NCBI GenBank assembly: GCA_964403175.1
Contig: CAYOFH010000009.1
Span: 1-45,453, forward strand
Direction of reading: 5' to 3'
Length of the DNA: 45,453 bases
Origin: Marinilabilia sp964403175
Lineage (GTDB): Bacteria > Bacteroidota > Bacteroidia > Bacteroidales > Marinilabiliaceae
A program made the position numbers and the translations under genes. The notes beneath the pieces are model-generated. The model was not told the origin of the DNA, did not search any database, and saw nothing but the letters and a program-made list of their open reading frames with translations. This document shows, piece by piece, positions 1 through 8,591 of this stretch (position 1 is the stretch's first letter; the number at the start of each line of letters is the position of its first letter).

Positions 1-155
1 AGCTCTTTGAGCTTTTCTTTTCTGTAAAATGAATTGTTAAGTAATTCGCTCATGAATGATTGATTTAATTCTTTATCTGGTTTTTGAATATCATCAAATT
101 CTTCCTCAATTTCAAGTATTCTGCGACCTTTTCTTTTGGAAAAAGGAAAAGACAT
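1..155 (-). CDS. Possible protein N-terminus, truncated by window edge
   Basis: Reading the minus strand from an ATG at 155, the frame stays open to base 1 (51 codons). The peptide starts MSFPFSKRKGRR and is rich in Lys, Glu and Asp, ending RKEKLKEL at the edge. I do not recognise a family. No clear ribosome-binding site precedes the ATG, and the frame is also open upstream of it, so the start is uncertain. It is divergent from the HD-domain gene at 345. It could be a chance frame; the charged, protein-like composition is the only support. Confidence 0.35.
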   Translation of the reverse strand, partial: MSFPFSKRKGRRILEIEEEFDDIQKPDKELNQSFMSELLNNSFYRKEKLKE

Positions 156-344
156 TGAATTAAAACCAGGGAAAGAGGATGAAAAATGATAATTTTGAAG
201 AAGCAGGGAAAATGGGTGTATGATAGATTTAAATCTGAGAAGGGAGCAAAAAGTTGCCAGGCAATTTGTTGAAACAGGGATACAACGAGATTAGAATAAA
301 GGTCTGTTAAAAGTTGATGGTTTTATTTAATAATGGGATTGTAA

Positions 345-1001
345 ATGAAAGATAATGCCGATATAATCATCCGTACCATGGATTATGTAAAAACTGAGTT
401 GACTGAGGCCGAATCAGGCCACGACTGGTTCCATGCCTTACGCGTCTGGAAGATGGCATGTAATATTGCTGAACAGGAATCATGCGATCGTTTGGTTGTC
501 GAACTTGCTGCCCTGCTTCACGATATTGCCGATTCCAAGTTTAACGACGGGGATGAAAAAGCCGGGCCACGAAAAGCTGCCGCTTTTTTAAAGAGGCTGG
601 ACGTTACTCATGAAATTATTCATCATGTGGAAAAAATTATCCGTCACATCTCTTATAAAGGAGGTAATCATCAGCAAAAATTCCATTCGCCTGAACTAGC
701 CATTGTTCAGGATGCCGACCGGCTTGATGCTATCGGTGCTATTGGTATCGCCCGGGCTTTTAATTATGGGGGCTTTAGAAATCGTGAATTGTATAATCCG
801 GAGATAAAACCTGATCTGAACTTATCAAAAGAAGAGTATAAGAATAGCACTTCGCCAACTATAAATCATTTTTACGAAAAACTCCTGTTGCTCAAAGAAC
901 GGATGAATACCAAAACCGGAAAGGCTATAGCTGAAAAACGGCACCGGTTTATGGAGCAGTTCCTGGAAGAGTTTTATGGAGAGTGGGAGGGACGGTTTTA
1001 A
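345..1001 (+). CDS. HD-domain phosphohydrolase (YedJ/YpgQ-like)
   Basis: A 218-aa cytosolic protein of the metal-dependent HD phosphohydrolase superfamily. The N-terminal GHDWFHALRV segment (H26, D27, H30) and the ALLHDIAD motif (H59-D60) supply the expected metal ligands. A downstream QDADRLDAIGAIGIARAF stretch is characteristic of the YedJ/YpgQ branch. YpgQ is known as a nucleotide pyrophosphohydrolase; the substrate here is inferred only by subfamily. Length matches the family. It stands alone, with an inverted-repeat terminator about 240 bp downstream. No signal peptide or membrane segment is visible. Confidence 0.88.
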   Translation: MKDNADIIIRTMDYVKTELTEAESGHDWFHALRVWKMACNIAEQESCDRLVVELAALLHDIADSKFNDGDEKAGPRKAAAFLKRLDVTHEIIHHVEKIIRHISYKGGNHQQKFHSPELAIVQDADRLDAIGAIGIARAFNYGGFRNRELYNPEIKPDLNLSKEEYKNSTSPTINHFYEKLLLLKERMNTKTGKAIAEKRHRFMEQFLEEFYGEWEGRF

Positions 1002-1239
1002 GTGATTTACTAAAATGCTGTTTTTTCTCACAGGCATGCTTGTTTCCGTACACAGACCGTCCGGAATCGAACATTTCGCTGCGTGAAGATGAAAAAAGAT
1101 AGTTTGATTACATGGCTTGGATAGAGTTGATTAAGAAATGAATTATTTAAAAAAACTTAAAAACACAGACGTTTCTATGTTTTGGCATGTTTTTCTCATG
1201 TGTATAAGTGGTTTAAAATTAAAAAATAGAACAATAAGA

Positions 1240-1283
1240 AAAGCCATTCAGTCAAACGTGACATGAATGGCTTTCTTCTTTTT
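1240..1283 (+). terminator. Rho-independent terminator after the HD gene
   Basis: AAAGCCATTCA (1240-1250) pairs perfectly with TGAATGGCTTT (1264-1274) across a 13-nt loop, followed by a T-rich tract. It separates the HD gene from the Wzi gene. Confidence 0.75.
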
Positions 1284-1302
1284 ACGGGGCATAAAAAAAA
1301 AT

Positions 1303-1310
1303 TATCTTTG
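1303..1310 (+). promoter_or_regulatory. Bacteroidota -7 box upstream of wzi-like gene
   Basis: TATCTTTG is a perfect match to the Bacteroidota -7 consensus TAnnTTTG, 26 bp before the ATG at 1337. A matching -33 TTTG is not evident. Confidence 0.65.
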
Positions 1311-1336
1311 CACCGGATACCATTACCCAGGATATT

Positions 1337-2920
1337 ATGGCTACTTCAATACGATTAGCGGTCGCTCTTTTATTATGCCTTAACCTTTTGTCGCAGGCAA
1401 AGGGACAGGATGGTGTTGATGTTAACATGCAAAACTCTTTTCAGAGCCTTTTGCATACTGGCGATTTACCTCCCATGTGGTCGGTGGCATTGCAGGAAGG
1501 CCGCTGGAATAATCTTGCAGGGAGTCAGACCCTGATGACCGCTGAGGCCCGAATTAAATGGAAACTTCCATCCGATTTTGAAATAACCGGAAATGCAGAA
1601 ATGGATTATGCTACCGGTTTTGGTCAGGTTTTTCTGCATAAAGGCTGGGGGCACCTCAAATACAAGAGTTGGTCCCTGCAAGCAGGTAAGCACTCTTTTG
1701 ATCCCATTTTTCCAGATTCTAACATGGGAACCGGAAGTTATCTGTATGGAAATAACTATCGTCCAATTCCCAGAATTACCTTTGAACTTTCAGAATATAC
1801 CAGTATTCCTTATACCCGTGGAATTGCAGAGGTACGGGGTGGTATTTCCCAGGGATGGCTCACCGATCAGCCATTGAACGGAGATGTGTTGTTGCATGAG
1901 AAGTATGGTTATTTGAGGATTAATCTTGGCAAGTGGAAGCCTTATGGCGGTCTGAATCACAGTGCGCTGTTTGGTGGAAGCCGACCCAACGGACAGGAGA
2001 TTCCTGTTGATTTCTGGCCTACTTTCTTTGGTACGGGCAGTGAAAAAATAGGTGGTGGTGAAGCTACCAATGCAGCAGGTGCCCATATGGGGCTTTATGA
2101 TTTTGGTACCTCTGTTCAGTTATCCGACGGACACATTAATTTTTATTACCAGATTCCTTTTTCCGATGGATCAGGAATGCTTTTTTGGCAGGGGAACTCC
2201 GACCATGTTTTGGGGGTGGATTGGCATCGTGATGAAGGATCCTGGCTTGAGAATCTTACTTTCGAGTGGATTCAGACTACTTATCAAAGTGGGAACGGAA
2301 CACCTGACCCTTATCTCAATGGAATTATTTTTCCTAAGCAGGTGGAGGACAAAAATTCTTTTGTTTCCGAAAATTTTGGTATTGAACCGGATCATGAATT
2401 ATCTCTTGAGGAATTTAAGGATATTCTTGAAGATGAACTCAATCAGGGAAATGATTTTGGAGGACGTGACGGGTATATGAATAACGGACTTTATCCTGCC
2501 GGATGGAGCAGAGAGCAACATATAATGGGCAGCCCCTTAAATCTTACCCGGGCTCAGCTTTTGGAAGCTCACCCTCAAATGACTTTTAATCATGGTGTAT
2601 GGATTAAAAACGATCGGTTCACTGCTTTGCATCTGGGTGGAAAGGGACGCTTAACAGATAATTTTATCTGGAGAATGAAACTCACCTGGTCGAGAAATTT
2701 TGGGACTTATTTTGAACAATACCCGGGACGGTATACATGGAATGAGGATCAGGACTACTGGTTTAAAGGTGGCCGGGATCAGTGGTATTCGATGACAGGT
2801 ATTTCATGGATTCCGAAAACAGTCAAAGGACTTTCGGTAAGAGCTGATTTGTTTTACGATGGAGGAAAAATTTACCGGTCTTTTGGTTTTAAAACAGCTG
2901 TTGTTTATCAGCTTTTTTAA
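1337..2920 (+). CDS. Wzi-family capsule assembly outer-membrane protein
   Basis: A 527-aa protein with an N-terminal signal peptide (hydrophobic LAVALLLCLNLLS, likely cleavage near AKGQ-DG). The rest is a long run of alternating aromatic and polar beta-strand segments ending in a C-terminal hydrophobic/aromatic residue (VVYQLF), typical of an outer-membrane beta-barrel. The N-terminal third (GSQTLMTAEARIKWKL, LQAGKHSFDP) resembles Capsule_assem_Wzi proteins. Wzi is a surface lectin that helps anchor capsule. The neighbours, a polyprenyl-phosphate sugar transferase and UDP-GlcNAc 2-epimerase, fit a role in surface polysaccharide. Its exact ligand cannot be read from the sequence. Confidence 0.82.
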   Translation: MATSIRLAVALLLCLNLLSQAKGQDGVDVNMQNSFQSLLHTGDLPPMWSVALQEGRWNNLAGSQTLMTAEARIKWKLPSDFEITGNAEMDYATGFGQVFLHKGWGHLKYKSWSLQAGKHSFDPIFPDSNMGTGSYLYGNNYRPIPRITFELSEYTSIPYTRGIAEVRGGISQGWLTDQPLNGDVLLHEKYGYLRINLGKWKPYGGLNHSALFGGSRPNGQEIPVDFWPTFFGTGSEKIGGGEATNAAGAHMGLYDFGTSVQLSDGHINFYYQIPFSDGSGMLFWQGNSDHVLGVDWHRDEGSWLENLTFEWIQTTYQSGNGTPDPYLNGIIFPKQVEDKNSFVSENFGIEPDHELSLEEFKDILEDELNQGNDFGGRDGYMNNGLYPAGWSREQHIMGSPLNLTRAQLLEAHPQMTFNHGVWIKNDRFTALHLGGKGRLTDNFIWRMKLTWSRNFGTYFEQYPGRYTWNEDQDYWFKGGRDQWYSMTGISWIPKTVKGLSVRADLFYDGGKIYRSFGFKTAVVYQLF

Positions 2921-2922
2921 AG

Positions 2923-2953
2923 TTGTAAAAAAATAATAAATAATATAAATTTG
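2923..2953 (+). promoter_or_regulatory. Promoter of the sugar transferase gene
   Basis: A TTG at 2923-2925 is followed after exactly 20 bp by TAAATTTG (2946-2953), matching the Bacteroidota -33/-7 arrangement. It starts just after the stop codon of the wzi-like gene, so the downstream genes can be transcribed independently of it. Confidence 0.65.
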
Positions 2954-2976
2954 AGGATTCTGATTAAAGGGAAAGC

Positions 2977-4371
2977 ATGTTAAGAGAAAAGGCTAAAGTT
3001 GTTAATCGGTTTCTTGCCATAATTGATGCTTTAATAGCTGTGGTAAGTTATAATATTGCAGTTTTTACAGAGCAGGGGTACATAGAACCATTTCAGAATA
3101 AGGATTCCATCATATTGCACTTTATTATTGTGGCATTATGGTATATTCTTGCCAGAACTTTTCGTTTGAATCAGCTGTATCGATCCAGACCTTATTCAGC
3201 TGTTCTGTTTGGCTGCATCAGTCTTGCAGTTGCAGGAACTGCTTTCCTGGCTGTGGCAGTTTGGGCATTTGATCTCCATTCTATTGGTTTACGTCAATTA
3301 TTAATTTTTGGAGGCATAAATCTGGCAATAACTTTTGCGGTTAAAATTGTAAATTATTCTTTGCTGAAGCGCGCCCGCGCCAAGGGATTTAATACCTCCA
3401 ATGTTGTGGTGATCGGAGATAAAAGTGCCCGCAGCTTCCTGCGCCAGATGGTGAAAATGAAAGAGTGGGGTTATCGTGTTTCTGCCATTATCGGCACTGA
3501 AGATCTCCAACAGGAATTTGGGTCAGTAGCTCCTTTTATCTCCGAAGATACCGACATTGAGAAACTTTTGAGGGACAAAACCATTGATGAGCTTATATAC
3601 TGTAAAGAGGTTCCTGATCAAAAAGAGATTGAGCGATTGTTATTGATAACTTCTGATGTTGGTGTTGTTTTTCGTATGTATTCTTCGTTCTTTAATATGC
3701 TTACGAACAAGACCCATTTGCATTATTTTGGAACTACCCCTATGTTAACCATATCAAATACTCCTCTCAACTATCTTGAATTGAGGATAAAGGATGTGTT
3801 TGATTTTCTGTTTTCTGCCTTTGTGGTGGTGGTATTTTCCCCGGTGTTTATATTTCTTGCTCTGGCAATAAAGATTGATTCGAGAGGCCCTGTGTTTTTT
3901 GCACAGAAGAGGGTAGGATTAAGGGGGAGGAAATTCCTTGTATATAAATTCCGGACTATGGTTACCAATGCTGAGGAATTGAAAAATAAACTGATGGAAC
4001 AAAATGAAATGGATGGTCCGGTATTCAAAATGACCAATGATCCCCGGATTACCAGAGTTGGCAGGTTTTTACGTAAAACAAGCCTGGATGAATTGCCACA
4101 GTTTTTTAATGTTCTTACCGGAGATATGTCTGTTGTTGGTCCCCGTCCACCGCTGCCGGATGAGGTGAAGCAATACGAAAGCTGGCAGTTACGCAGGCTT
4201 TCCATGAAGCCTGGAATTACCTGTGTGTGGCAGGTGTCAGGACGAAACAATATCCCGTTTGATGAGTGGATGAAAATGGATCTTCAATACATCGACAACT
4301 GGTCTTTGAAACTTGATTTTGTAATTTTTCTGAAAACTATACGTACCATGGTGCGTGGCGATGGCAAATAA
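2977..4371 (+). CDS. Undecaprenyl-phosphate sugar phosphotransferase (WcaJ/WbaP-type)
   Basis: A 464-aa polyprenyl glycosylphosphotransferase that would move a sugar-1-phosphate from a nucleotide sugar onto undecaprenyl phosphate, the first membrane step of exopolysaccharide, capsule or O-antigen assembly. Four hydrophobic segments lie in about residues 10-130. A Rossmann-like CoA-binding-type domain follows (VVVIGDKSARSFLRQ). A further membrane segment at about 270-297 (FVVVVFSPVFIFLALAI) leads to the C-terminal catalytic domain with KRVGLRGRKFLVYKFRTM, TSLDELPQFFNVLTGDMS, VVGPRPPLPDE and WQVSGRN. Length and architecture match the full-size family. Only 8 bp separates it from the epimerase gene. 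The sugar specificity cannot be read. Confidence 0.92.
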   Translation: MLREKAKVVNRFLAIIDALIAVVSYNIAVFTEQGYIEPFQNKDSIILHFIIVALWYILARTFRLNQLYRSRPYSAVLFGCISLAVAGTAFLAVAVWAFDLHSIGLRQLLIFGGINLAITFAVKIVNYSLLKRARAKGFNTSNVVVIGDKSARSFLRQMVKMKEWGYRVSAIIGTEDLQQEFGSVAPFISEDTDIEKLLRDKTIDELIYCKEVPDQKEIERLLLITSDVGVVFRMYSSFFNMLTNKTHLHYFGTTPMLTISNTPLNYLELRIKDVFDFLFSAFVVVVFSPVFIFLALAIKIDSRGPVFFAQKRVGLRGRKFLVYKFRTMVTNAEELKNKLMEQNEMDGPVFKMTNDPRITRVGRFLRKTSLDELPQFFNVLTGDMSVVGPRPPLPDEVKQYESWQLRRLSMKPGITCVWQVSGRNNIPFDEWMKMDLQYIDNWSLKLDFVIFLKTIRTMVRGDGK

Positions 4372-4379
4372 TATAAAAC

Positions 4380-5483
4380 ATGCAAAAGGTAGTCCTGGTG
4401 GCAGGGGCACGTCCCAATTTCATTAAAATAGCACCACTTTGGCGGGCATTTTCATCTATCAAGGATATTGAAGTTGATGTGGTGCATACCGGCCAGCATT
4501 ACGATGATGTCATGAGTGAGGTTTTTTTTAAAGATCTCGGATTACCACCACCAATTTATAACCTGAACGCAGGCAATGGCAATCATGCTCATCAGACAGC
4601 TGCTGTTATGTCTCGTTTTGATGAGGTGCTTGACAATTTGCTGCCTGATGATGTGGTTGTGGTGGGCGATGTTAATTCAACCCTTGCTTGTTCACTTGTT
4701 GCTGTAAAAAGAGGTATCCGTACTTCACATGTGGAGGCGGGCCTCAGGAGTTTTGATCGTACCATGCCTGAGGAAATTAACCGGCTGGCCACCGATGCTG
4801 TTGCTGATTTGCATTTTGTGTCTGAAGCATCAGGGCTCAGAAATCTCAGACATGAAGGGATACCCGGGAGTCAGATTCATTTTGTGGGAAATATAATGAT
4901 TGACAGTCTGGTATTTGCCACAGATGCAATTAATGATTCCGGGATTTTGGAACGATTGCAGATGGAGAAAAAGAGGTTTGCACTTGTGACAATACATCGT
5001 CCTTCAAATGTTGATAATATCTCAAGATTCAGGGAAATTATTGTTTGGTTACAGAATTTATCGATGAATCTTCCGGTTTTGTTTCCTATGCATCCTCGAA
5101 CCCGAAAATTAATGATTAATGCCGGACTGGATACAAATTCTGTTTGCCGGGATTTTCCCCGCTTGAAGCTTCTTGAGCCTTTGGGGTATATTGATTTTCA
5201 AAAGCTCTTGAAGTCTGCCCGTCTGGTGATTACCGATAGTGGAGGATTGCAGGAAGAGAGTACCTGGCTGGGAGTTCCCTGCATTACATTAAGGGAAAAT
5301 TCCGAGCGTCCTGTTACAATTGAACTGGGTACAAACTTTCTTGCCGGTAAGGATCTAAAGACGGCCGGGGCAATTGTAGATGATTGTCTGGCAGGGAATT
5401 TGAAGAAAGGAAAAATACCTGAATTATGGGACGGGAATACCGCCGGCCGAATTGCAGAGATAATTGTGAATTTTCAGGCTTGA
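4380..5483 (+). CDS. wecB: UDP-N-acetylglucosamine 2-epimerase (non-hydrolysing)
   Basis: A 367-aa cytosolic enzyme interconverting UDP-GlcNAc and UDP-ManNAc, supplying ManNAc-type sugars to surface glycans. Diagnostic motifs run in order: VAGARPNFIKIAPL at the N-terminus, HTGQHYDDVMS, HVEAGLRSFDRTMPEEINR (catalytic region), VTIHRPSNVDN, and TDSGGLQEESTWLGVPC with the RENSERPVT nucleotide-binding segment. Length is normal for the family. It directly follows the sugar transferase, so the two are probably co-transcribed and serve the same polysaccharide. Confidence 0.95.
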   Translation: MQKVVLVAGARPNFIKIAPLWRAFSSIKDIEVDVVHTGQHYDDVMSEVFFKDLGLPPPIYNLNAGNGNHAHQTAAVMSRFDEVLDNLLPDDVVVVGDVNSTLACSLVAVKRGIRTSHVEAGLRSFDRTMPEEINRLATDAVADLHFVSEASGLRNLRHEGIPGSQIHFVGNIMIDSLVFATDAINDSGILERLQMEKKRFALVTIHRPSNVDNISRFREIIVWLQNLSMNLPVLFPMHPRTRKLMINAGLDTNSVCRDFPRLKLLEPLGYIDFQKLLKSARLVITDSGGLQEESTWLGVPCITLRENSERPVTIELGTNFLAGKDLKTAGAIVDDCLAGNLKKGKIPELWDGNTAGRIAEIIVNFQA

Positions 5484-5529
5484 GGAATGTGACTTAACGA
5501 TTGTGTTTATTATTAATGGTTCCTGTTGT

Positions 5530-6366
5530 ATGTACGATTTTAAAATATTCATAGCTCTTGTTGTTTTTTTTGCAGGTGTTTTTTTCTTTGGAGCATGCAG
5601 TCCCAGGGAGAAGATTCCCGGAGAATTTCCCGACAAGGACGAAATGGCTGAAATCCTGGCTGATCTCTATATTTCCGAAAGTGTGCTTTCCAATCGTAGC
5701 TTTAAAGTGGATAGCGAGAATGCAGAAGATATTGCACCTGCATATTATAAGGATGTACTTGAGAAATACAACCTTACCACAGAAGATTTTGACACCATCC
5801 GTAAATGGTATGTTGCACACCCTTTTCACTATCAGGATGTATATAATAAGGTTATTTTGCTGATTACCCAGCGTGAAGCCGAACTGAATAAACTCATTAA
5901 ATCTGCCAGCGAGGTAAGGGATAGTTTACCCGGGGTTAAAGATTTATGGAAGCTCGAAAGAAAGATGTCGGTTAATGTGAAGGATTCTGCAGATCGTCGT
6001 TTGCCATTTAGCTTTCCCATCGATTCTCTTATGGGAGGCAGAATAAGACTTTCAGGATTCTATAGGTTTTTGAGACCGGATATGAGTAAAAATGCTACCA
6101 GTGAGATGATTACTTTATATGCTGACAGCACTGCCGATACTGTTTCGGTAAGTCTAACCAAATCCTTTGAGAGAAAGCCTGTAACACTTGTAAATGACAT
6201 TGATTCAGCGAACCCTGTAATTGAGGTGTCGGGGTTTTTATTTAAACATGATACTACAACGACCAGTGCGGTGGAATTCTCAAGCATCCGACTGGAATAC
6301 CTGGGACTTGAAGAAGATTCGGTTCCTGATCTTGAATTAATAAAGAATGAAGTTAATGTCCGTTAA
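5530..6366 (+). CDS. DUF4296-domain lipoprotein
   Basis: A 278-aa predicted lipoprotein. The chosen ATG at 5530 gives a compact signal peptide with lipobox FFGAC (Cys23); an in-frame GTG at 5503 would only add nine residues before the signal peptide. After the Cys, about residues 30-115 match the Bacteroidota DUF4296 pattern (DKDEMAEILADLYISESV, then a helical region ending in a tyrosine/tryptophan-rich segment, RKWYVAHPFHYQ). The C-terminal half has beta-rich sequence that I do not recognise. The function of DUF4296 is unknown. It follows wecB by 46 bp and overlaps the next gene by 11 bp, so translational coupling is likely. Confidence 0.8.
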   Translation: MYDFKIFIALVVFFAGVFFFGACSPREKIPGEFPDKDEMAEILADLYISESVLSNRSFKVDSENAEDIAPAYYKDVLEKYNLTTEDFDTIRKWYVAHPFHYQDVYNKVILLITQREAELNKLIKSASEVRDSLPGVKDLWKLERKMSVNVKDSADRRLPFSFPIDSLMGGRIRLSGFYRFLRPDMSKNATSEMITLYADSTADTVSVSLTKSFERKPVTLVNDIDSANPVIEVSGFLFKHDTTTTSAVEFSSIRLEYLGLEEDSVPDLELIKNEVNVR

Positions 6367-6970
6367 CAGGTTTGCCGCCCATTATATGTTATCCCCACGG
6401 GGTGAATTATTGAAATGGCCTGTAGTTTCAATTCTGGATGATGGCTGTATTGAATCTGTTTCGCGTTTTAAAAATGGTTTTAAAGAACAGCCGTTTACTC
6501 GTTTTTATGCAGGGATTTTATGTCCCGCTTTTATCGATGTTTATTTGGATGTAACGGCTGCCGGCATTTCTTTGGACAAACTATCTTTGAACCGTCACTT
6601 TCGGGACGGAACCCTTTGCCTGGGGGTAAAGGAAGCAATAAATCCGGAACTTGTTTTGACATCTTTGCCTCAGCTAATTCAGTTTTCTTCTGAAGAAAAC
6701 GATGTTCCGGAACAAAATATTTTTTCCGGAAATGGAACTTTGCTTGAACGAATGAAAAATCAGACAAATGATCAGATTAGTCTGGCAGAATCTCTTTCTA
6801 TTGTTACTGCCCGTGCTTCTGCACTGATCGGAATTTCAGGACTGGGAAAACTGGAAGAAGGATGTACTCCCGGCTTATTATTGCTTCAGAATGTTGATCT
6901 TGTTAATCTTAAATGGACATCCCGGTCGACAGTCAAATGGCTGAATGTTCCAAATCGTACAGCACATTGA
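6356..6970 (+). CDS. Amidohydrolase-like protein lacking the catalytic barrel
   Basis: A 204-aa protein whose ends look like an amidohydrolase of the aminodeoxyfutalosine/cytosine deaminase type. The N-terminal beta-sandwich part ends with FYAGILCPAFIDVYLD (residues 50-65), aligning with the usual GxLxPGFxDxHxH, but both metal-binding histidines are replaced (DVYLD). The C-terminal part, SLAESLSIVTARASALIG then LGKLEEGCTPGLLLL, matches the conserved helix and barrel-exit of that superfamily. The roughly 200-residue TIM-barrel core is reduced to about 80 residues. The frame is intact. It may be a pseudoenzyme or a decaying gene. Starts at 6347 (ATG) and 6356 (ATG) are both possible; both overlap the DUF4296 gene. 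Confidence 0.68.
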   Translation: MSVNRFAAHYMLSPRGELLKWPVVSILDDGCIESVSRFKNGFKEQPFTRFYAGILCPAFIDVYLDVTAAGISLDKLSLNRHFRDGTLCLGVKEAINPELVLTSLPQLIQFSSEENDVPEQNIFSGNGTLLERMKNQTNDQISLAESLSIVTARASALIGISGLGKLEEGCTPGLLLLQNVDLVNLKWTSRSTVKWLNVPNRTAH

Positions 6971-7073
6971 TTAATTCATTCTTATCCGGGTTTTTGAACT
7001 TCCGGCTTCAGGGTTTTTAGCTTCCGGCTTGAAAACACCTTCAAAATTTTTCCCGATTCGATTCCGATTTTTG

Positions 7074-7081
7074 TATCTTTG
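7074..7081 (+). promoter_or_regulatory. -7 box of pgk
   Basis: TATCTTTG, a perfect TAnnTTTG match, lies 51 bp before the pgk ATG. The presumed 5' leader begins with a small GAGT...ACTC inverted repeat (7082-7096). Confidence 0.65.
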
Positions 7082-7132
7082 TGAGTCGAAAAAACTCAGG
7101 TTTGGATAGAAACCCTATAATTCTTTAATATT

Positions 7133-8392
7133 ATGTCGAAAATTGAAGCTTACAATTTCTCAGGAAAAAAAGCCATTGTTCGTGTTGATTTCAATGTTCC
7201 TTTCAACGAAAAGTTTGAAATTACTGATGATACACGTATCAAAGCAGCTTTGCCTACGTTAAAAAAAATCATTAAGGATGGAGGTTCTGTAATCGTGATG
7301 TCACACCTGGGACGTCCGAAAGGAAAATTTAATCCGGATTTTTCCATGAAGCATGTTCAGGGACGATTGTCCGAACTGCTTGGAGAGGAAGTAGTGTTTG
7401 CCAAAGATTCTGTTGGTCCTGATGCCAAAGAAAAAGCGGCATCTATACAGCCCGGACAGGTTTTGATGCTGGAAAATCTTAGATTTCATCTTGAGGAAGA
7501 AGGTAAGCCTAAATTGACGGATGACGCATCGGAAGAGGAGAAAAAAGCAGCCAAAGCCGAGATGAAGGAAAAGCAACGGCAGTTTTCCAAGGATCTTGCT
7601 TCTCTGGCCGATGTTTATGTGAATGACGCTTTTGGAACCGCGCATCGTGCGCACGCTTCTACAGCTGTTATTGCAGACTTCTTTGAAGCAGACAATAAAA
7701 TGTTTGGTTTTCTCATCGAACAGGAGCTTCAAAGTCTCGATAAAGTTCTGAAGGCACCCGACAGACCTTTTACGGCAATCATGGGAGGAGCTAAAGTATC
7801 TACTAAGATTACGATCATTGAAAATCTGCTTGACAAGGTAAATAACCTTATTTTAGGAGGTGGAATGACTTATACTTTTGTAAAAGCTCATGGTGGTAAT
7901 GTCGGGGCTTCCATTTGTGAAAACGAATATCTGGAACTGGCTCTTAAAATTGAAAAATTGGCCAAAGAAAAAGGAGTAAATCTTTACCTTCCAGTTGATG
8001 TTGTAGCTGCTGATGCTTTTGATAATAATGCTGAGACCAAGCTTGTGCCTGTTGATCAGATTCCTGAGGGTTGGATGGGACTTGATGCAGGACCGGAGTC
8101 TATTAAGTCTTTCCAGGAAGTAATTAAGAATTCTAAGACCATTCTGTGGAACGGACCTGTTGGTGTTTTCGAAATGGAATCTTTTGTAAAAGGTTCTCGT
8201 GCAGTGGCTGATGCTATTGCAGAAGGAACAAAGAAAGGTGCATTTTCATTGATAGGAGGAGGTGATTCCGTTGCATGTATAAACCAATTTGGTCTGGCTG
8301 ACGAAGTTTCTTATATTTCTACAGCCGGTGGAGCTTTGCTGGAATATCTTGAAGGCAAAGAATTGCCTGGTATTAAGGCTATTCGCGGTTAA
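7133..8392 (+). CDS. pgk: Phosphoglycerate kinase
   Basis: A 419-aa glycolytic enzyme transferring phosphate from 1,3-bisphosphoglycerate to ADP. Family motifs run throughout: VRVDFNVPF near the N-terminus, MSHLGRPKGKF, LENLRFHLEEEGK, VNDAFGTAHRAHAST, MGGAKVSTKI, LWNGPVGVFE and the C-terminal GGGDSVACI and STAGGALLEYLEGK. It is about 20 residues longer than many bacterial PGKs because of a charged Lys/Glu insertion at about residues 125-150. A monocistronic unit is likely, with its own -7 box upstream and a terminator at 8411. Confidence 0.98.
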   Translation: MSKIEAYNFSGKKAIVRVDFNVPFNEKFEITDDTRIKAALPTLKKIIKDGGSVIVMSHLGRPKGKFNPDFSMKHVQGRLSELLGEEVVFAKDSVGPDAKEKAASIQPGQVLMLENLRFHLEEEGKPKLTDDASEEEKKAAKAEMKEKQRQFSKDLASLADVYVNDAFGTAHRAHASTAVIADFFEADNKMFGFLIEQELQSLDKVLKAPDRPFTAIMGGAKVSTKITIIENLLDKVNNLILGGGMTYTFVKAHGGNVGASICENEYLELALKIEKLAKEKGVNLYLPVDVVAADAFDNNAETKLVPVDQIPEGWMGLDAGPESIKSFQEVIKNSKTILWNGPVGVFEMESFVKGSRAVADAIAEGTKKGAFSLIGGGDSVACINQFGLADEVSYISTAGGALLEYLEGKELPGIKAIRG

Positions 8393-8410
8393 AAAATTTT
8401 GTGATATTTT

Positions 8411-8453
8411 ACCGTCGGACTTATGCATTGATGCTGCGTCCGACGGTTTTTTT
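8411..8453 (+). terminator. Terminator after pgk
   Basis: ACCGTCGGAC (8411-8420) pairs perfectly with GTCCGACGGT (8438-8447), followed by a run of seven T (8447-8453). Confidence 0.85.
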
Positions 8454-8591
8454 AGTTCAGGTTCTTTATAGGGTTTCAATTCTGCTTTTTTGTTTCATTG
8501 TAAAAGAAGTGAAGCAATCTTCTGTGAATAATTCAGACTAAATAAACCGGTTTTTGAAGCCGGTTCAGATTATTTCTAACTCTCCTTTTCC

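Larger units (their letters stand above)
1002..1336. other. Intergenic region between HD gene and wzi-like gene
   Basis: Non-coding, AT-rich. It holds a rho-independent terminator (1240-1283) and a consensus -7 box for the next gene (1303-1310). No additional gene is seen. Confidence 0.7.

Noticed and set aside
7001..7035. CTTCCGGCTT short direct repeat between the amidohydrolase-like gene and pgk
   Set aside because: Two short copies only and no wider structure; likely chance duplication.
8545..8565. AACCGG/CCGGTT hairpin between pgk and waaA as a second terminator
   Set aside because: Only 6 bp with no following T run; the strong terminator at 8411 already explains pgk termination.
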